From contig JALZVA010000121.1 in assembly GCA_023301335.1 (NCBI GenBank), positions 1-16,411 of the forward strand: 16,411 bases of DNA, given 5' to 3'. Below the pieces are notes generated by a model that was given only the letters and a program-made list of their open reading frames with translations, searched no databases and was not told where the DNA came from. This stretch comes from Akkermansiaceae bacterium. Its GTDB lineage: Bacteria > Verrucomicrobiota > Verrucomicrobiia > Verrucomicrobiales > Akkermansiaceae. This document shows positions 13,577 to 16,411 of this stretch, in pieces (within the stretch, counting starts at the first letter, position 1; the number at the start of each line of letters is the position of its first letter). A program made the translations under genes and the position numbers.

Positions 13577-15214
13577 ATGAGTAACGATACATCAGACGAA
13601 ACACAGATGAATGATTCATCTGCTCAATCAGACGCACCTGCAGCCAAGAAAAAGGCAGCGAAAAAGGCGACTAAAAAAACAGCTAAAAAGGCTACGAAGA
13701 AGGCAGCTAAAAAGGTGGCCAAGAAAACGCCAAAAGCTCAAGACTCAGCTCCGTCTGAAACAAGTGATGCTCCCAAGCAAGATAATGTGCAGCTAAAGCC
13801 CGTCTCTACACCACAGTCTAACAACTCGATTCAAGAGTCCGAGCAACACGCCTCTCCCAAGGAAAGAAACGAGGACAGGCAAGACAAACCTAGAGGTGAG
13901 CATAGAAACTCTCAGCGTAATGCTCAATCATCTCGTCATAAAGATAGAGATAGAGATAGAGATCAAAAACAAAGACGCCCGGATAGAAACAAAAATTTCG
14001 AAGGGAAAAAGAAACATCCTAAAAATAATCGGAATAATCATAACAAAAACTATAAGGAGAAAAAAGAGAAGAAACCTATCGAGCTTAAGGGTGATCCTGT
14101 AGCGGTGAATGGGATGCTTGAACTTGCACCTAAAGGATTTGGTTTTATTCGTGTGCAGGAAAAAGAGTGGGAACAAAGTCGCACAGACGTTTTCGTCACT
14201 CCTGAATTCGTGCGTAAAAATGGCCTTCGCCACGGTGCATGGATCACCGGTTTCTCCAAAGAAGGTCCAAGAGGCCCACAACTTGTAGAGATTACTAACG
14301 TCAATGGATACGATCCAGAGAAAGCCAAGATGTTCCCTCATTTTGATGAACTCAAGGCTATCAATCCTGATAAACGTATCTCGGTAGAAACCACTTCAGA
14401 TAAATTCACCACTCGTGTGATTGATATCATCGCTCCTATCGGAAGAGGCCAGCGTGGCTTAATCGTCTCCCCTCCCCGTTCAGGAAAGACCACCATCCTC
14501 GTGGATATAGCAGAAGCTATTTTAGAAAACCACGAAGACACGATGAAACTCATCGTCCTCTTAGTGGATGAACGTCCCGAAGAGGTCACAGACTTTAAAC
14601 GTCGCCTACCAAATGTAGAAATCTTTTCCTCATCTAACGATTCAGGAGCTCGCAATCACTGTCGCATGGCAGAACTCTGCATCGACCGTGCTAAGCGACT
14701 CGTCGAGGCTGGCGAGCACGTATTCGTCCTCATGGACTCCATCACTCGCCTCGCTCGTGCTTATAATTACCAAATGAATGGTAACAAACAGTCCAAAGGC
14801 AAAGGCTATCAGTCAGGAGGTATCGTCGCAGGAGCATTAGAAACTCCACGTAGGCTCTTTGCAGCTGCACGTAACACCAGAACCGCAGGCTCACTCACCA
14901 TCGTAGCCACCGCTCTGATTCAGACCAACTCACGTGCCGATGAGGCAATCTTCCAAGAATTTAAAGGTACAGGGAATATGGAGCTCGTGCTAGATCGCCG
15001 CATGGCAGAGCAGTACCTCTACCCTGCTGTCGATATCTTCAAGTCCGGCACCAGAAGAGAAGAACTTCTGCTCCCTGAGATCTCTCTACACAAGATCCAT
15101 CTCATCAGGCGTGGCCTCGCAGGACACAGACCAGAAGAAGCCGTCGAACGACTACTCTTCTTCCTCAAGCGTTTCCATAATAACGCTCAGATGCTGTTAG
15201 AGATAAAAGGTTAA
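13577..15214 (+). CDS. rho: Transcription termination factor Rho with long Lys/Ala-rich disordered N-terminal extension
   Basis: Rho is a hexameric RNA-dependent ATPase that ends transcription by translocating along nascent RNA. This protein is 545 residues against 419 in E. coli. Residues 24-54 are AxKK-type repeats like those of histone H1-like proteins; residues 95-166 are rich in Arg, Lys, Asn and Asp. The helical Rho_N domain is not recognisable. The cold-shock-like RNA-binding domain follows (about 174-245: LELAPKGFGFIRV, TDVFVTPEFVRK). The motor has Walker A PPRSGKTT (299-306), DERPEEV (331-337), Walker B HVFVLMDSITRLARAYN (381-397) and the arginine finger in KSGTRREELLL (489-499). The Q-loop region (398-415) is about five residues longer than in E. 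coli. Start MSNDTSDE gives an acidic leader before the basic tract; no Shine-Dalgarno is visible. No terminator follows before the ATPase gene 58 bp on. Confidence 0.96.
   Translation: MSNDTSDETQMNDSSAQSDAPAAKKKAAKKATKKTAKKATKKAAKKVAKKTPKAQDSAPSETSDAPKQDNVQLKPVSTPQSNNSIQESEQHASPKERNEDRQDKPRGEHRNSQRNAQSSRHKDRDRDRDQKQRRPDRNKNFEGKKKHPKNNRNNHNKNYKEKKEKKPIELKGDPVAVNGMLELAPKGFGFIRVQEKEWEQSRTDVFVTPEFVRKNGLRHGAWITGFSKEGPRGPQLVEITNVNGYDPEKAKMFPHFDELKAINPDKRISVETTSDKFTTRVIDIIAPIGRGQRGLIVSPPRSGKTTILVDIAEAILENHEDTMKLIVLLVDERPEEVTDFKRRLPNVEIFSSSNDSGARNHCRMAELCIDRAKRLVEAGEHVFVLMDSITRLARAYNYQMNGNKQSKGKGYQSGGIVAGALETPRRLFAAARNTRTAGSLTIVATALIQTNSRADEAIFQEFKGTGNMELVLDRRMAEQYLYPAVDIFKSGTRREELLLPEISLHKIHLIRRGLAGHRPEEAVERLLFFLKRFHNNAQMLLEIKG
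13943..13963 (+). repeat. rho: Hexanucleotide tandem repeat (GATAGA)3 plus GAT inside rho
   Basis: Three and a half exact copies of GATAGA encode the alternating Asp-Arg run at residues 123-129. Slippage would change the number of Asp-Arg pairs without shifting frame. Confidence 0.8.
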
Positions 15215-15272
15215 GTAAACACTCTCTGAGCCCCGACTTGCTTTTGCGTAGAATTTTCTTTAAGTTTTTTAA

Positions 15273-16391
15273 ATGCTAAAGCGGGTTCGTATACAAGAAT
15301 ATAGATCACTCTTAGATCTCGAACTAAATTTTGATAAGATCTCAATGATTTCTGGCTCTAACGGAGCAGGAAAATCAAACTGTTATAAAGCCTTAGCCTT
15401 ATTAAAAGCTTTGGCCTTAGGTCGATTTGCAGAGTCGATTGCAGGAGAAGGAGGAATGGAATCGGTTCTATGGAGTGGTGTTCGCAAGGGTAATAAAGCC
15501 AAACGTCTCATCATAAGTGTTGAGCACAGCGAGTTTGAATACCACGTTGAAGTGGGGATTGATCGAGCCCCTCCAACTGATCCCAATCCTTCGATGTTTC
15601 TATTAGACCCTAAAATTCGTGAAGAATCGCTCAAAATTCGATCAGGTAGTTCTCTTCGCCTTGTAGGGAAAAGAAAAAATTCTCAACTTAGTTTACTAGA
15701 TGATGACTCAAACTTTGATGCTTATGATTTTCCTTTAATGGCATCAGAATCATTTCTTTCTCAGATTCGGGAACCCGCCAAGTATCCTTTTGTGGCGATG
15801 GTTAAGGCAGTATTGGGAGATTGGAAATTCTACCACGAATTCGACACCTCCTCACGTTCCCCTCTGAGAGTTCCACAAGTAGCCTTCTGGTCTCCCCAGT
15901 TAGCTGATGACGGCATTAATTTAGCAAGTACTGTTAGAACTATCTGGGAAAGTGGTTTTAAAGAAAGCTTTGATGAAGTTTTAGCGATAGCATTTCCGCA
16001 AATGCACATATCTATCCAAAACCCTCAGAATAGATTACTCCTTGGTTTTTCTCAGCAACATCTTTCCCGCCAACTAAGTCTCTTAGAAATCTCTGATGGA
16101 ACACTTCGATTCCTTTGCCTAACAGCAGCTCTATTATCTTCTCGTAAACCTGCCCTCATTGTCCTCAATGAACCTGAAATGAGCCTCAATGAATCTGTTT
16201 ACCCAGCCATTGCAAAATTGATCAATCTCGCCTCTAAGGATAGCCAAATCATTATTGTTACGCATGCTACCGAACTAGCAAACGAAATCAGGCCATTCCA
16301 CGCACTTACCCATCATCAACTAGCCTTAGATGAAGGCTCTACCAAGCCAATAGACATGGTAGGAAAAGGGAAAATGTGGAAGTTTGATTAA
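15273..16391 (+). CDS. Stand-alone RecF/OLD-like AAA family ATPase
   Basis: This 372-residue soluble protein is a predicted ABC-type ATPase of the AAA_21/COG4637 kind. It opens MLKRVRIQEYRSLLDLELNF as RecF, SMC and OLD proteins do. Walker A GSNGAGKS is at 28-35. A long insert (about 60-255) carries the middle domain. Late motifs are the ABC signature ISDGTLRF (residues about 273-280), Walker B ALIVLNEPEMSL (about 295-306, with Asn in place of the usual first Asp but the catalytic Glu kept) and the switch IIIVTHATEL. No TOPRIM nuclease domain, coiled coil or partner nuclease gene is visible, although only 20 bp of downstream sequence is present. A -10-like TAGAAT (15249-15254) allows its own transcription, and read-through from rho is equally possible. 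Function is unknown; relatives appear in defence and DNA-repair settings. Confidence 0.85.
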   Translation: MLKRVRIQEYRSLLDLELNFDKISMISGSNGAGKSNCYKALALLKALALGRFAESIAGEGGMESVLWSGVRKGNKAKRLIISVEHSEFEYHVEVGIDRAPPTDPNPSMFLLDPKIREESLKIRSGSSLRLVGKRKNSQLSLLDDDSNFDAYDFPLMASESFLSQIREPAKYPFVAMVKAVLGDWKFYHEFDTSSRSPLRVPQVAFWSPQLADDGINLASTVRTIWESGFKESFDEVLAIAFPQMHISIQNPQNRLLLGFSQQHLSRQLSLLEISDGTLRFLCLTAALLSSRKPALIVLNEPEMSLNESVYPAIAKLINLASKDSQIIIVTHATELANEIRPFHALTHHQLALDEGSTKPIDMVGKGKMWKFD

Positions 16392-16411
16392 ACTCAACAG
16401 TATCAATAAAC

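Noticed and set aside
13928..14341. 137-codon open frame on the minus strand inside rho
   Set aside because: It lies antisense to strongly conserved Rho sequence; its composition reflects the reversed Lys/Arg/Asp codons, and no family is recognisable.
14338..14655. 105-codon minus-strand open frame inside rho
   Set aside because: It is a reverse-strand shadow of the conserved Rho motor domain.
15215..15272. Intrinsic terminator after rho
   Set aside because: T-rich sequence is present (15260-15270) but no GC-rich stem precedes it.
1..16411. CRISPR arrays, insertion sequences, attachment sites, tRNA or rRNA genes
   Set aside because: No spaced direct repeats, transposase genes, terminal repeats or cloverleaf sequences were seen; nearly all bases are in ordinary coding genes.

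Overview
The window is compact chromosomal DNA with housekeeping genes and no mobile elements, tRNAs, rRNAs or CRISPR arrays. Protein features point to a Gram-negative-type bacterium, most likely Verrucomicrobiota (Akkermansiaceae or Rubritalea-like). They are a GlnRS of gamma-proteobacterial length, a Rho with a long Lys/Ala-rich basic disordered N-terminus, periplasmic HtrA-type proteins with signal peptides, a putative lipoprotein, and start codons mostly without Shine-Dalgarno sequences. This assignment is inferred from protein character; no marker was searched.

Layout. Positions 19-1686 (-) encode GlnRS (glnS), divergent from dnaB, the replicative helicase, at 1887-3317 (+). The 200-bp gap holds two mutually exclusive inverted repeats in the glnS leader and a possible dnaB promoter. 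dnaB converges on mnmA (3314-4393, -; tRNA 2-thiouridylase), and their stop codons overlap. An AKR and a secreted esterase (6406 down to 4479, -) form a translationally coupled pair. Divergent from them is a DUF2891 protein (6531-7547, +) behind an extended -10 promoter.

Positions 10763 down to 7549 (-) are a tightly overlapped five-gene operon, queF-queC-pxpB-pxpC-pxpA. It joins the last two steps of preQ1 (queuosine precursor) synthesis to the 5-oxoprolinase complex. A small putative lipoprotein gene (10846-11115, +) diverges from queF. Positions 13319 down to 11126 (-) hold an intact HtrA-like serine protease with a C-terminal PDZ domain. Four bases later comes a second trypsin-fold protein that has lost the catalytic His and Ser and seems to carry its PDZ domain inside the protease fold. 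A 257-bp gap precedes rho (13577-15214, +), and a stand-alone RecF/OLD-like AAA ATPase (15273-16391, +) closes the window.

Themes. Several genes concern tRNA charging and wobble-base modification (glnS, mnmA, queC, queF). Two concern nucleic-acid motors (dnaB, rho). Two probably act together in envelope protein quality control. The most unusual items are the HtrA/pseudo-HtrA pair with an internal PDZ, the que-pxp operon, the structured glnS leader and the Rho N-terminal extension. I found no convincing intrinsic terminator at any gene end, and all convergent pairs are packed to within 10 bp or overlap.
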